64,000 bases of DNA from Lachnospiraceae bacterium (GCA_015057625.1 SVDZ01000014.1:1-64000); one strand, 5' to 3'; shown: positions 18,543-26,901, counted from the stretch's first letter. The notes: a model not told the origin generated them from the letters alone. Translations and numbers: made by a program.

Positions 18543-18603
18543 AAAATACTGTTTACAATAGCATGTGTGAAAAGAAATAAAATGAATTAAACAGGAATAA
18601 AAT

Positions 18604-19767
18604 ATGGAAGATAAGATGTTAAACAACGGCGATTTTGCCGGTGAAGAAAAGATTGCAAATAAAGAAAATAAGACCAACGAAGAAAATAAGACCAACGAAG
18701 AAAATAAGGCCAAAGAAGAAAATAGTGTAGAAACACCTCATAAAAGGAGAAAAAGATATAAAGGTACTCATCCGAGAACCTTTGCGGAAAAGTATAAGGA
18801 ACACAATCCTGAAAAATATAAAGATACTATCGAAAAGGTAAAGAGTAAGGGGATGACTCCGGCGGGAATGCATATTTCCATTATGGTGAATGAGATTATT
18901 GATTTCCTTCAGATTAAACCGGGACAAAAAGGTCTTGATGCGACTTTAGGATATGGCGGTCACACCACAGCTATGCTTAAATGTCTCAATGGGGAAGGGC
19001 ATATTTACGGCCTTGATGCAGACCCGATTGAGATTAAGAAGACCACGAAGAGACTTGAGGATAATGGATTTGGCCCTAATATAGTAACCACTATTAATAC
19101 CAATTTTAGAAATATTGATGAGGTGGCAAAAGAGTATGGACCTTTTGATTTTATTCTGGCGGATTTAGGTGTTTCATCTATGCAGCTGGATAATCCGAAG
19201 AGAGGATTCTCATACAAATATGACGGACCTCTTGATTTAAGACTCAATCCCGAAAAAGGTGTGTCAGCGGCAGAACGAATTGCAAAGATTTCGCAGGAAG
19301 AGTTGGAAGGTATGCTCATTGAAAATTCTGATGAAATTTACGCTACTGAAGTTGCAAAAGAAATAGTAAAAAGAAATCGTGGAAATAAAAAGATAGAGAC
19401 TACATTGGAACTGACAGAGGCCATCGCCAGTGCCCTTGATTTCCTGCCTGAAAAGGAGAAAAAGGACGCTGTAAAGAAATGTTGCGCCAGAGTGTTCCAG
19501 GCACTTAGAATTGATGTTAACAGTGAATTTGAAGTGCTTTATGAATTTATGGATAAGCTCCCGGATGCATTGGCAGAGGGAGGAAGAGTTGCCATTCTCA
19601 CATTCCATTCAGGCGAAGACCGACTGGTAAAAAAAGCCTTAAAGAGTGGTAAAAAGGCAGGGCTCTACTCAGAAGTCTCTGCGGATGTAATACGACCTAC
19701 AGCGAAGGAGTGCATTGACAATCCGAGAGCAAAATCAACAAAAATGAGATGGGCAGTAAAAAGATAG
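18604..19767 (+). CDS. RsmH-like 16S rRNA methyltransferase paralogue with N-terminal extension
   Basis: A 387-residue protein. Residues ~82-387 match RsmH/MraW, the SAM-dependent N4-methyltransferase of 16S rRNA C1402. The SAM motif is GLDATLGYGGHTTAML, then IYGLDADP, FDFILADLGVSSMQLD, KRGFSYKYDGPLDLRLN and AILTFHSGEDRLVKK. It is divergent from standard RsmH (M-H-I-S instead of H-x-P-V; LADLG instead of LLDLG). It is not in a division/cell-wall cluster. The first ~80 residues are a charged low-complexity extension with 18-bp tandem repeats coding NEENKT-like units (18658-18722). It may be a second, specialised copy; a canonical rsmH elsewhere is expected but unseen. Confidence 0.8.
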   Translation: MEDKMLNNGDFAGEEKIANKENKTNEENKTNEENKAKEENSVETPHKRRKRYKGTHPRTFAEKYKEHNPEKYKDTIEKVKSKGMTPAGMHISIMVNEIIDFLQIKPGQKGLDATLGYGGHTTAMLKCLNGEGHIYGLDADPIEIKKTTKRLEDNGFGPNIVTTINTNFRNIDEVAKEYGPFDFILADLGVSSMQLDNPKRGFSYKYDGPLDLRLNPEKGVSAAERIAKISQEELEGMLIENSDEIYATEVAKEIVKRNRGNKKIETTLELTEAIASALDFLPEKEKKDAVKKCCARVFQALRIDVNSEFEVLYEFMDKLPDALAEGGRVAILTFHSGEDRLVKKALKSGKKAGLYSEVSADVIRPTAKECIDNPRAKSTKMRWAVKR

Positions 19768-19822
19768 AATGGAATGAGGTGCTTTTTGACCACACCTTTT
19801 TCATATCCATGTTTGCCGTTCT

Positions 19823-19853
19823 AAAGGACACTTCGAGGCAGTGTCCTTTTTTC
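19823..19853 (+). terminator. intrinsic terminator after RsmH-like gene
   Basis: A 10-bp stem AAAGGACACT / AGTGTCCTTT with a 7-base loop and a T-run. Confidence 0.8.
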
Positions 19854-19899
19854 TTTGTTTTATAGGCTTTTGTAGTATCATTGATTAATGGTTTGTTTC

Positions 19900-21236
19900 C
19901 TCTAAGGCTTTTTCTTTAAAGTGAAAGTCCCATATGATTCCTACAGAGGTGCTGGAAAAGTTTCAGGTGAAGAAATATGGGTTGAGGTTGATCCATCATT
20001 TAAGCAGTATGAGGAAGCTGGAAATTAGTTGAAACAACCTATGAAGAACAATATCTTCCAGATGATTATATGGATAAGATTACATTTTCACTTCAAAGTG
20101 CTTTGTATGGTTCTGTATTTATGCCTGAAAGTGATGTAAGTATGTCTTTCTATACAACAGAGTTATATGGACATAAGGTATCGCTTATCTATAATCCGGC
20201 AACAGAAAACGATAGAGAACTTATAGAAAAATATGGGAATCTTTTTTCAACTCCTTCATATCTTGTGCGCGTAAAACCGGTTATTACAATTGATGGAGAA
20301 GTAATTATATCGGGTGAAGCTCAAATTCCTGGAACATATACAAATCTTATTATAGATATTGCAGAGGCAGGAATTGAAAATGTCAGAGTGGAGAATCCGC
20401 TTTTAGCCGGAGGAATGTATGGAATTACGTTTGATTATAGCACTATAAATGACATTTGCCTTGAAGACAAACACGATGAACTTCAGGAATGTGTAGACAA
20501 ACTTCAAAGTAGAGAAATAACCCTTACAGACGCAACAGTCGTATTGACGAATGCTATAGGAGAGGCATATTTTAGTTATCTTGATTATAATAATCAGTTG
20601 CTTTCTGTAGTAAATGATGTTGTTTGGGCAAGAAGTATAAGTGAATGTATAGTTGGATATCTGCCGGATGTAAACTGTATAATGGGAATGCCAATAGCCA
20701 TAAGTGATGGTGGATTATACATAGATGTTGATACGGATACGGTTGGACTAGCTTGTATTGGAAGCAAAGAAGGTGAATCCGAAAATGAAAAAATAAAAGA
20801 ATCGGACAAAACAGTGGAAAATAATCCTGATTCGAAAAAAACTGTGGATGAGAATGTAAAAAGCTTTATGATGATGAGCGGAGTAATAGGTTCATTTCTG
20901 GAGGGATATGTAATAGGAGAAACTGCCAATTGTAAAGGAGTATCAACAGTATCTGTTATTACAGAGGCAAAAAGAAGAGGAATAGATGTAGTAGCGCTTT
21001 CAAAAGAAAATATAGAAAAGTTAAGTAGCCTCAAAATAGAAAAATCTATCAAAGGAGAAATTGAAAAAGCGCTGGACAATGGTAAAATAGTAATAGTTCC
21101 TGAAAAGAACATGTATTACTACGATTGGTATGGAACCGGTTATGTAATACTTAATCCTCAAACAGGCGAAGCGTCATATATGATAAGTGGAGGTCTGTGT
21201 GGAGGCGGTCCAGTTAATGATAGATTATCTGGATGA
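19900..21236 (+). pseudogene. frameshifted polymorphic-toxin carrier (transglutaminase-like remnant)
   Basis: From ~19915 one frame encodes a transglutaminase C-terminal signature (YDSYRGAG, then WVEVDPSFKQYEE) that stops at 20026-20028. The downstream frame, open from 20025 (ATG 20070) to 21236, reads on naturally (LVETTYEEQYLPDDY...), so one frameshift has split a single protein. The 388-residue C-terminal part ends in YDWYGTGYVILNPQTG followed by MISGGLCGG. I recognise this as the conserved pre-toxin segment found in secreted clostridial polymorphic toxins, just before a variable toxin tip. No signal peptide or complete N terminus remains. The remnant character is seen directly; the toxin-carrier role is inference. 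Confidence 0.6.
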
Positions 21237-21492
21237 TGCAGTTAAGTTATTACAAAATGGAATAAAACTTAAAAGTGTTGCAAATATGCTTAAGCGAGGG
21301 ATTACTTCATATAAAGAAGTAAACATTCATGGAAATATTAATTCAGAATTGGATGAAGTTGATTTTATTAATCAGATTATTTATGAGGATAAATCTGCTA
21401 TAAATCTTTATATGGACAATCCGGATTTTCCCAAAACAGAAGAGCAGTGGGCAATAAAGCAAATCTATAACAAGGAGAAAAATAAGCAATAA
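21217..21492 (+). CDS. toxin-tip-like or immunity fragment of unknown family
   Basis: About 91 residues (MIDYLDDAVKLLQNG...) in a frame different from, and overlapping, the end of the pre-toxin remnant. It starts within the MISGGLCGG-coding region, so it may be the variable tip of the toxin now out of frame, or a separate small protein with GGAGG 11 bases upstream. No motif recognised. Composition is charged and helical. Confidence 0.4.
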   Translation: MIDYLDDAVKLLQNGIKLKSVANMLKRGITSYKEVNIHGNINSELDEVDFINQIIYEDKSAINLYMDNPDFPKTEEQWAIKQIYNKEKNKQ

Positions 21493-21497
21493 ATCAA

Positions 21498-21689
21498 TCA
21501 GAGTATTCAATTTCTATAGTTGGATGTGATTATCTTCCAGAAATTGAAGATTTAAAGAATATCAAAAATAATGTTTTTAGAATTGATGCAGATACTCCTC
21601 TACTAAGAAATGCTGTTGAGGAATGTTTAGTGAAATTACGTTTAGATTATCCAGATTATAATTTTGGGGTTGTATATGGAGGAAACTAA
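21498..21689 (+). pseudogene. startless ORF remnant upstream of putative immunity gene
   Basis: An open frame without a plausible start codon encodes ~63 residues (SISIVGCDYLPEIEDLK...VVYGGN) and ends at TAA 21687-21689. It looks like the C terminus of a deleted protein in the toxin/immunity graveyard. Family not recognised. Confidence 0.35.
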
Positions 21690-21691
21690 TT

Positions 21692-22018
21692 ATGTCAGTT
21701 GGCTTATTCAAATATGATGGAAACATATATAATAGTGCAAAATTAATAGTAAGCGAGAATATTTCCTCGCAAGAAATATATGATAAGTATTTAGAACCTG
21801 CTATAAAAAAGCTTGGTATTATTTATTTTCAAGATGGAGCAGAAATAAGATTTGATAATAAGGAAAGAGTAATTGCTGAAATAGAATTATTACTTGATTG
21901 GTTGCAAAATAATGTTGAAAATGAGTATAGAATAATACTTATAGATAGATTGATAAATATAAAAAATGTGATTAAAAATGTCTTGAATACAGAAGAAGAT
22001 ATTTTGTATATTTTTTAA
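21692..22018 (+). CDS. small hypothetical protein, candidate immunity protein
   Basis: A 108-residue acidic protein (MSVGLFKYDGNIYNSAKL...) with GGAGG well placed before its ATG. No known motif; helical in the second half (IELLLDWLQNNVENEYR). Position behind a toxin remnant, small size and acidity fit an orphan immunity protein, but this is inference from context only. Confidence 0.5.
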   Translation: MSVGLFKYDGNIYNSAKLIVSENISSQEIYDKYLEPAIKKLGIIYFQDGAEIRFDNKERVIAEIELLLDWLQNNVENEYRIILIDRLINIKNVIKNVLNTEEDILYIF

Positions 22019-22461
22019 AAGTAAGATATTCGTTTTGATAATGTCAAATGACCTATGAAAAAAAGATTCAAATAATGAACTGCCCCCAAAGATTGTGATT
22101 ATTTAATTAGAAAACAGATCTGATTTAGATGTACTAGCAATAGATACTACAGTGAAAATGATGATTAGACCTTTTCTGGGAAGAAGTTGCAGGAAAGTAC
22201 GGAACCGAATTTGCAAAAGAGATAAAGGCATTTGGAAAAGATGGTCGAATATTAATAGAGACCTATGAAGAAGCATAAATCAAAAAAGAAGACGTCTTAT
22301 TTATTAAACTCAAAAACATCAGAAATGGACTCAATGAAGTCACTTCATATCCAGAAAAGCTCTAGTTTGAATATATATGTAACTTATTAACTGTTTGACA
22401 AAACCTATAAATAAAGGGCTTTTTGTTAATCTTGCACTAAAAAGAATAGAGAGAATTTATA
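22019..22461 (+). other. degenerate intergenic stretch with ORF scraps
   Basis: No intact gene. A short frame around 22170-22278 encodes LFWEEVAGKYGTEFAKEIKA followed by FGKDGRILIETYEEA and a stop, without a good start. It looks like the tail of another deleted toxin or immunity gene. The rest shows stops in all frames. Confidence 0.4.
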
Positions 22462-23004
22462 ATGCGCTTATACGAATTAATACAAAATGAAGAGGCAAAA
22501 GAAAAAACTATTGAAGAGGAGTTTGCAACATCAATCAGTTTAATAAAAAATAATATTGATAAATGTCTTTCTTTTAACGAGGTAGTTAAAAGTGGGAGGG
22601 AGTTTAACGAGGAACTTTGTTGGTCTGGCGAGTATGGACAACAGGTTTATGTAGGTGAAATGGAAGAAGGAGGTGTACCATTCGAAGGGATTTTGTACGA
22701 ATATAAAAATGGGAAAATAAGTTATTATTCTGATCATGTAGATGGTTATGATAGTGGAGAGTTTGTTGAATTTTATGATTCTGGAGAACTACAGAGCTAT
22801 GCTATTATGGATTTGGGAGCAAGAGATGGAGCGTTTATTGAATGGTATAAAAATGGAAAGATAAAAAAAGAGGGATTTAGCAGATATGGTGTGAGGTTGA
22901 TAGAACGCAAATATGATGAACTAGGAAATCTAATAAATGAAAAGAAAGTAACAGATGAGGAGAGAAAAAGATATTACGAGTCGAAGAAAATATATGGGGA
23001 CTAA
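22462..23004 (+). CDS. MORN-repeat (YwqK-like) immunity-type protein, copy 1
   Basis: A 180-residue protein whose centre has MORN/YwqK-like repeats (FEGILYEYKNGKISYYS, GEFVEFYDSGELQSY, GAFIEWYKNGKIKKEG). Such proteins are common antitoxin or immunity partners in bacterial polymorphic toxin loci. A WSGEYGQQ motif precedes the repeats. It is a diverged paralogue of the gene at 23295; the last ~90 bp of both are almost identical in DNA. It overlaps the start of an endonuclease V fragment. The ribosome binding site is weak (GAGAG). Confidence 0.65.
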   Translation: MRLYELIQNEEAKEKTIEEEFATSISLIKNNIDKCLSFNEVVKSGREFNEELCWSGEYGQQVYVGEMEEGGVPFEGILYEYKNGKISYYSDHVDGYDSGEFVEFYDSGELQSYAIMDLGARDGAFIEWYKNGKIKKEGFSRYGVRLIERKYDELGNLINEKKVTDEERKRYYESKKIYGD

Positions 23005-23109
23005 TAGGATTGAGGAATATAACAAAATTCAAAAGGACTTATTCGAAAGAATGAGCAAAGATTTTGAAGTGGGTTTAAATAATGTGAAAACAGTTGCAGG
23101 AGTCGATTT
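22915..23109 (+). repeat. 195-bp direct duplication, copy 1
   Basis: This segment covers the 3' end of MORN copy 1 and the first ~38 codons of an endonuclease V fragment. It recurs at 23748-23942, exactly 833 bp downstream, with a single mismatch (TCG versus TGG at ~22982). Flanking sequence is much more diverged, pointing to tandem duplication with recent homogenisation. Confidence 0.85.
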
Positions 23110-23308
23110 GGCATACTGGAAAGTGGATAACCAGGAGTGGGCAGTATGTTGCATTGTGATGTTGGATTATAAAACCAAAAAAGTGTTGGAAGAAAAATAT
23201 GTTGTTGATAAAATTGAGGAGCCTTATATTCCCGGATATTTAGCTTTTAGAGAAGTACCTATAAAAGTTTCAGCTAATAAGGAGAGAGTCAAGAATGCGT
23301 TTATATGA
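22994..23308 (+). pseudogene. truncated endonuclease V (nfi), copy 1
   Basis: The frame encodes the N-terminal half of endonuclease V: IQKDLFERMSKDFE, the catalytic-Asp motif VAGVDLAYW, and PYIPGYLAFREVPI. Endonuclease V cleaves DNA near deaminated bases such as hypoxanthine. Only ~100 of the usual ~220 residues remain; sequence homology ends after FREVPI, where the second MORN gene begins. It overlaps the stop of MORN copy 1 by eleven bases. It is very probably non-functional. Confidence 0.65.
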
Positions 23309-23837
23309 ATTAATAAGAAAAGAAGTATCTAAAGAAGATACTATAGAAAAGGAATTTGAGACTTCAATACGTGTGATTAGAGATAATATTGATAAAATTC
23401 TGACTATGGATGAAGTTCTAAAAGTTGGAAGAGAGTTTGATGATGAAATTTGTTGGTCAGGGGAGTATGGACAGCAGATTTGTGTAGGAGAGACGGAAGA
23501 TGGTGGTTTTCCATTCGAAGGAATATTGTATGAATATAAAAACGGGAAGATTTTTTTCTATGGAGATTATAAAGATGGTTATAGAGATGGAGACTATATT
23601 GAATTTTATGATTCAGGGGCATTAAAAAGGTATGCAATTAAAGCTGGTAATGCAGTAGATGGAGCAAGTATTGAATGGTATGAAACCGGAAAAATAAAAA
23701 AAGAAGATTATAGTAGATATGGTGTTAGGTTGATTATTCGTGAATTTGATGAACTAGGAAATCTAATAAATGAAAAGAAAGTAACAGATGAGGAGAGAAA
23801 AAGATATTACGAGTGGAAGAAAATATATGGGGACTAA
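23295..23837 (+). CDS. MORN-repeat (YwqK-like) immunity-type protein, copy 2
   Basis: 180 residues, same architecture as the gene at 22462 (MRLYELI start, WSGEYGQQ, then MORN-like KNGKIFFYGDYKDGYRDGDY, IEFYDSGALKRY, IEWYETGKIKKE). The two paralogues differ through the central repeats but are identical at the C terminus, consistent with immunity diversification plus gene conversion. GGAGAG lies upstream inside the truncated endonuclease V frame. Confidence 0.65.
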   Translation: MRLYELIRKEVSKEDTIEKEFETSIRVIRDNIDKILTMDEVLKVGREFDDEICWSGEYGQQICVGETEDGGFPFEGILYEYKNGKIFFYGDYKDGYRDGDYIEFYDSGALKRYAIKAGNAVDGASIEWYETGKIKKEDYSRYGVRLIIREFDELGNLINEKKVTDEERKRYYEWKKIYGD

Positions 23838-23942
23838 TAGGATTGAGGAATATAACAAAATTCAAAAGGACTTATTCGAAAGAATGAGCAAAGATTTTGA
23901 AGTGGGTTTAAATAATGTGAAAACAGTTGCAGGAGTCGATTT
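23748..23942 (+). repeat. 195-bp direct duplication, copy 2
   Basis: Second copy of the segment at 22915-23109 (offset 833 bp, one mismatch). Homology stops right after the codons for GVD of endonuclease V, where unrelated sequence begins. Confidence 0.85.
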
Positions 23943-24060
23943 AGATACTGCAACAATTATGACAATAAATATGATAGATGAAAATAGTAGAATTCCAATT
24001 CCAACAAGGTTGGCGGATTTGATGACTCATAAAATGCGAAAAAAGCATATATTATTATGA
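23827..24060 (+). pseudogene. truncated endonuclease V (nfi), copy 2, fused to unrelated tail
   Basis: The first ~38 codons repeat the endonuclease V N terminus up to VAGVDL. The frame then switches to unrelated residues (DTATIMTINMIDENS...) and stops at 24058-24060. The junction marks a recombination point with a toxin C-terminal remnant that continues in the next frame. Confidence 0.6.
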
Positions 24061-24250
24061 CTGGCATGGAACGGGTTATATAATACTAAACCCTGAAACT
24101 ACTTCGGAGGAAGGAACGTATTTTAGGTATGATAGAGCAACAAATGAGTTTGGCATAATAAACCAATATGGTGTCATATCGACATTTTTTAAACCCGAGG
24201 ATGGTCTAAATTATTGGCTGGAACAAATAGAAAAATATGCACCTAAATAA
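24047..24250 (+). pseudogene. toxin C-terminal tip remnant
   Basis: A frame without start codon encodes IYYYDWHGTGYIILNPETT, the same pre-toxin motif as at ~21115, then a compact tip (GTYFRYDRATNEFGIINQ, STFFKPEDGLNYWLEQ) ending at TAA 24250. This YDxxTNEFGI...FFKP pattern recalls C-terminal nuclease tips of the Barnase/EndoU/colicin-like group in polymorphic toxins, a tentative match. It sits 11 bp before a CPCC immunity gene, the expected toxin-immunity order. Confidence 0.55.
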
Positions 24251-24261
24251 GGAGTTAAAAT

Positions 24262-24498
24262 ATGATTAGATGTCCATGTTGTAATTGTTTAACAATTGAT
24301 GATTATATGTATCCTATTGTAGAAATATGCGAGGTATGTTATTGGCAATATGATGAAGTGGCGCAAGAAAAGCCAGACGAGGTTATAGGACCAAACCACA
24401 TTTGCTTAAATGATGCAAAACTAAATTATAGGAAATACGGAGCAATTGATAAGAAATATGTTAATTATGTAAGAAAACCATATAAATATGAATTGTAA
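24262..24498 (+). CDS. CPCC-type cysteine-rich immunity protein
   Basis: A 78-residue protein with the Cys_rich_CPCC pattern: RCPCCNCLTI, then ICEVCYWQYDEVAQEKPDE, GPNHICLNDAKLNY and GA. The four Cys probably bind zinc. This family occurs widely as immunity proteins next to toxin tips. AAGGAG lies upstream, and the gene directly follows the toxin-tip remnant. The gene itself looks intact. The IS256-type element begins 43 bp downstream. Confidence 0.75.
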   Translation: MIRCPCCNCLTIDDYMYPIVEICEVCYWQYDEVAQEKPDEVIGPNHICLNDAKLNYRKYGAIDKKYVNYVRKPYKYEL

Positions 24499-24532
24499 TA
24501 TATTAAAAATCGCAGTCATTCCGTTATTATTC

Positions 24533-24540
24533 TCAAACTA
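24533..24540. repeat. target-site duplication, left copy
   Basis: TCAAACTA directly abuts the left inverted repeat of the IS256-family element; an identical octamer follows the right end at 26902. Confidence 0.85.
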
Positions 24541-24582
24541 GAGTGTGTGAAAGTTTTTCTGTAAATAAGATATCCTAAGATA

Positions 24583-24640
24583 ATTGACGAGCTGTATGGC
24601 GGTAAGATCACCGTTGTCCAGCTCGTTTTGACTATACCTA
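24583..24640. terminator. hairpin near left end of the IS element
   Basis: Stem ACGAGCTG / CAGCTCGT with an inner GGCGGT / ACCGTT-like pairing, followed by TTTTG. It may insulate the passenger gene from outside transcription. Confidence 0.45.
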
Positions 24641-24736
24641 ATTCCATTGATTTCGTCAAGAATTATGATAAAATTGGTATATAATTATATTCCAGAATAA
24701 TGCACGATGGTAAGTGCAACTAAACAGGAGGTAAAA

Positions 24737-25501
24737 ATGTTCAGACTTATTCTTTCAGACTTGGATCACACTTTGTTAAGACAGGACGGGAGCGTTTCTG
24801 ATGAGACACTTCGCGTATTGGATGTATGCAGAAAACAAGGTGTTGTTTTCGCGATCGCGACAGCAAGATACTGGATCGGTGCTGAAAAATACATAGATTT
24901 GTTAAATCCTGACTATGAGATAACTACGGACGGAACTCTTATACATTCAGGCCGTGAATGCTTGTATTCCTGCGAGTTTTCAGAAGAAGACACCGAACAT
25001 ATAGTAAGGAGTCTTTTAAATGCCGTGCCCGGGTCGGAGATTACCGTTGCCCACGGAAAGACGGTTTACTGGAACAGCCTTCACATCGCCGAATCAGAGA
25101 AACTTCACAAGGCTACATATAACGATTATTCTGCAGCGCTTAACGTCAAAGCAAATAAGATCGTGGCTGAACTGCCGAATGAGGCTATAGCCCGGAAAAT
25201 AGCAGAACAGTCAGGTTGTAAACTGCAGTGTTATCGCGGCGAGAAGTGGTATTCTTTCCTTCCTTCAGGTTCCGGAAAGACTGCTGCCATTGAAGCATTG
25301 TCCAAGATCAGCGGCATAAGCATCGAAGATATTGTTGCTTTTGGTGACGACAGCAACGATGTGGAAATGCTGAAGTTGTGCGGAAAAGGAATAGCAGTGG
25401 CTAATGCAGTTCCCGCAGCATTAGCTGCAGCAGACGATATAACTATGTCAAACGATGAAGATGGCGTGGCTCATTGGCTTAAAGTAAACTGTATCGGATA
25501 G
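24737..25501 (+). CDS. Cof-type HAD-IIB phosphatase, transposon passenger
   Basis: 254 residues with HAD motif I LILSDLDHTLLRQDG, motif II-like FAIATARY, the Lys of motif III (FLPSGSGKTAAIEAL) and motif IV VAFGDDSNDVEML. It likely dephosphorylates a sugar or nucleotide phosphate. ATG 24737 follows AGGAGG by five bases; an upstream ATG at 24707 has no such site. Codon use is visibly more GC-rich than the neighbourhood (e.g. 25000-25130), consistent with acquisition. It lies inside the IS256-type element, convergent with the transposase. Confidence 0.85.
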   Translation: MFRLILSDLDHTLLRQDGSVSDETLRVLDVCRKQGVVFAIATARYWIGAEKYIDLLNPDYEITTDGTLIHSGRECLYSCEFSEEDTEHIVRSLLNAVPGSEITVAHGKTVYWNSLHIAESEKLHKATYNDYSAALNVKANKIVAELPNEAIARKIAEQSGCKLQCYRGEKWYSFLPSGSGKTAAIEALSKISGISIEDIVAFGDDSNDVEMLKLCGKGIAVANAVPAALAAADDITMSNDEDGVAHWLKVNCIG

Positions 25502-25532
25502 AACGGAAAATCGGAAGATAATCGCACAAAGG

Positions 25533-25560
25533 AGCTTCAGCCCAAGTAGGACTGAAGCTT
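25533..25560. terminator. hairpin between passenger gene and transposase
   Basis: Stem AGCTTCAG / CTGAAGCT around an 11-base loop, positioned between the two convergent genes of the element. Confidence 0.55.
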
Positions 25561-25566
25561 ACATTT

Positions 25567-26808
25567 TTATTCTGGAAGTCTTCCTTCATACATAATCTGA
25601 AGCTCACCATAGACTCTTCCCCAGTTTCTGAGTGGCATGGTCCATTTCTTGGTCGATTCAAAAGTGGATAGGTATAATGCTTTAAGAAGAGCCTGATCAC
25701 TCGGGAAAACGCTTCTTTGACGGTTTAGCTTGCGATAAGTGGCATTGAGGCTTTCGATAGCGTTGGTAGTATAGATGACAGTTCTTACCTCTGATGAGAA
25801 CTTGAAAATCGGACAGATTGCATCCCAGTTATCGTACCAGCGTTTCATCGCGCGAGGATATTTTTCTTCCCATTTTTCTGTTACTTTATCTAGAGCCTTC
25901 CGTCCTTCTTCTTCGGTCGAAGCATTATAGATAGTCTTAAGATCTTTAGCGAAGGTCTTTCTATCCTTGTCAGGAACATATTTGAGAGTGTTACGAACTT
26001 GATGAACCAGGCATCTCTGATATTCAGTATTAGGAAAGGCGGTAGCTATAGCCTCTTTGATTCCTGAAAGCCCATCAGCACAGACAATCATGATGTCTTT
26101 AACTCCTCGATTTTTTAACTCATTCAGTACAGAGAGCCAATATTTAGCACTTTCATTTTCGCCAACCTGAATAGTAAGAACTTCCTTATGTCCCGTACAA
26201 TTGATGCCAAGAATAACATAAGCAGCCAGTTTTCGGATTACTCCATTATCACGAACGGAATAATGAATCGCATCTATGAAGATAACCGGATAGACTTCTT
26301 CTAAAGGTCTATGTTGCCATTCTTCAATCTGAGGTAGCACCTTATCAGTAACATCAGAAATAAAGCCTTCTGATGCCTCAAATCCATAAATATCATAAAG
26401 TGTATCGGATATCTGTCTTGTGGTCATTCCTTTGGCATACATGGAGATAATCTTCTGATCAATTTCTGAGATATCCTTCTGCCTTTTCTTTACTACCTGC
26501 GGTTCAAATGTAGAATTTCTATCCTGTGGAACCTGGATATCAAGACTTCCGAAGCTGGAATTAACACGCTTAGTCTTATATCCATTTCTGTAATCATCAT
26601 TTTCGCTTCTCTCTGATTTATGATAACCAAGATGGTCATCCATCTCAGCTTCCATCATTTCCTTAATGGTGCCACCGAGAAGATCCTTGAGTGCATCTTG
26701 GATATCCTCAGCAGTTTCGATGTCATACGCCTGAAGGAGCTGTTGAATAATCTGACGTTTTCCATCTGTCATCTGAACTTTGTGTACGTTTTTCTTTTCT
26801 CTTGCCAT
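25567..26808 (-). CDS. IS256-family (Mutator-type) transposase
   Basis: 413 residues, full length. The N terminus has LLQAYDIETAEDIQDALKDL and the conserved EMMEAEMDDHLGYHKSER followed by NYRNGY-like DYRNGYKTK. The DDE triad is recognisable: Asp in VIFIDAIHYSVRD, Asp in VCADGLSGI, Glu in TTNAIESLN, with the CLVHQVRNTL motif between. It catalyses transposition of the element bounded at 24541 and 26901. AAGGAGG precedes the ATG. No frameshift or internal stop is seen, so it may be active. Confidence 0.95.
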   Translation of the reverse strand: MAREKKNVHKVQMTDGKRQIIQQLLQAYDIETAEDIQDALKDLLGGTIKEMMEAEMDDHLGYHKSERSENDDYRNGYKTKRVNSSFGSLDIQVPQDRNSTFEPQVVKKRQKDISEIDQKIISMYAKGMTTRQISDTLYDIYGFEASEGFISDVTDKVLPQIEEWQHRPLEEVYPVIFIDAIHYSVRDNGVIRKLAAYVILGINCTGHKEVLTIQVGENESAKYWLSVLNELKNRGVKDIMIVCADGLSGIKEAIATAFPNTEYQRCLVHQVRNTLKYVPDKDRKTFAKDLKTIYNASTEEEGRKALDKVTEKWEEKYPRAMKRWYDNWDAICPIFKFSSEVRTVIYTTNAIESLNATYRKLNRQRSVFPSDQALLKALYLSTFESTKKWTMPLRNWGRVYGELQIMYEGRLPE

Positions 26809-26901
26809 AATAAAGGCCTCCTTAAAGTATTTATATTTTACCTTAGGAGACCTTAATAATACATAACTATTATATTTTTACAGACTTTTTTTCACAGACT
26901 C

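Larger units (their letters stand above)
24541..26901 (-). mobile_element. IS256-family element with HAD passenger gene
   Basis: A 2361-bp element bounded by imperfect terminal inverted repeats. The left end is GAGTGTGTGAAA...CTGTAAA; the right end read inward is GAGTCTGTGAAA...CTGTAAA, matching at 19 of 25 positions. Identical 8-bp flanks TCAAACTA (24533-24540 and 26902-26909) match the 8-bp duplication typical of IS256. The transposase is intact and reads leftward from the right end. Between it and the left end lies a phosphatase gene on the opposite strand. Ordinary IS256 elements are ~1.3-1.5 kb, so the extra ~0.9 kb is passenger DNA moved as one unit. Confidence 0.85.

Noticed and set aside
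24583..24640. Left IS terminus closer to the transposase (around 25,500)
   Set aside because: No sequence like GAGT-TGTGAAA occurs there, whereas 24541 has the inverted repeat and the exact 8-bp target duplication.
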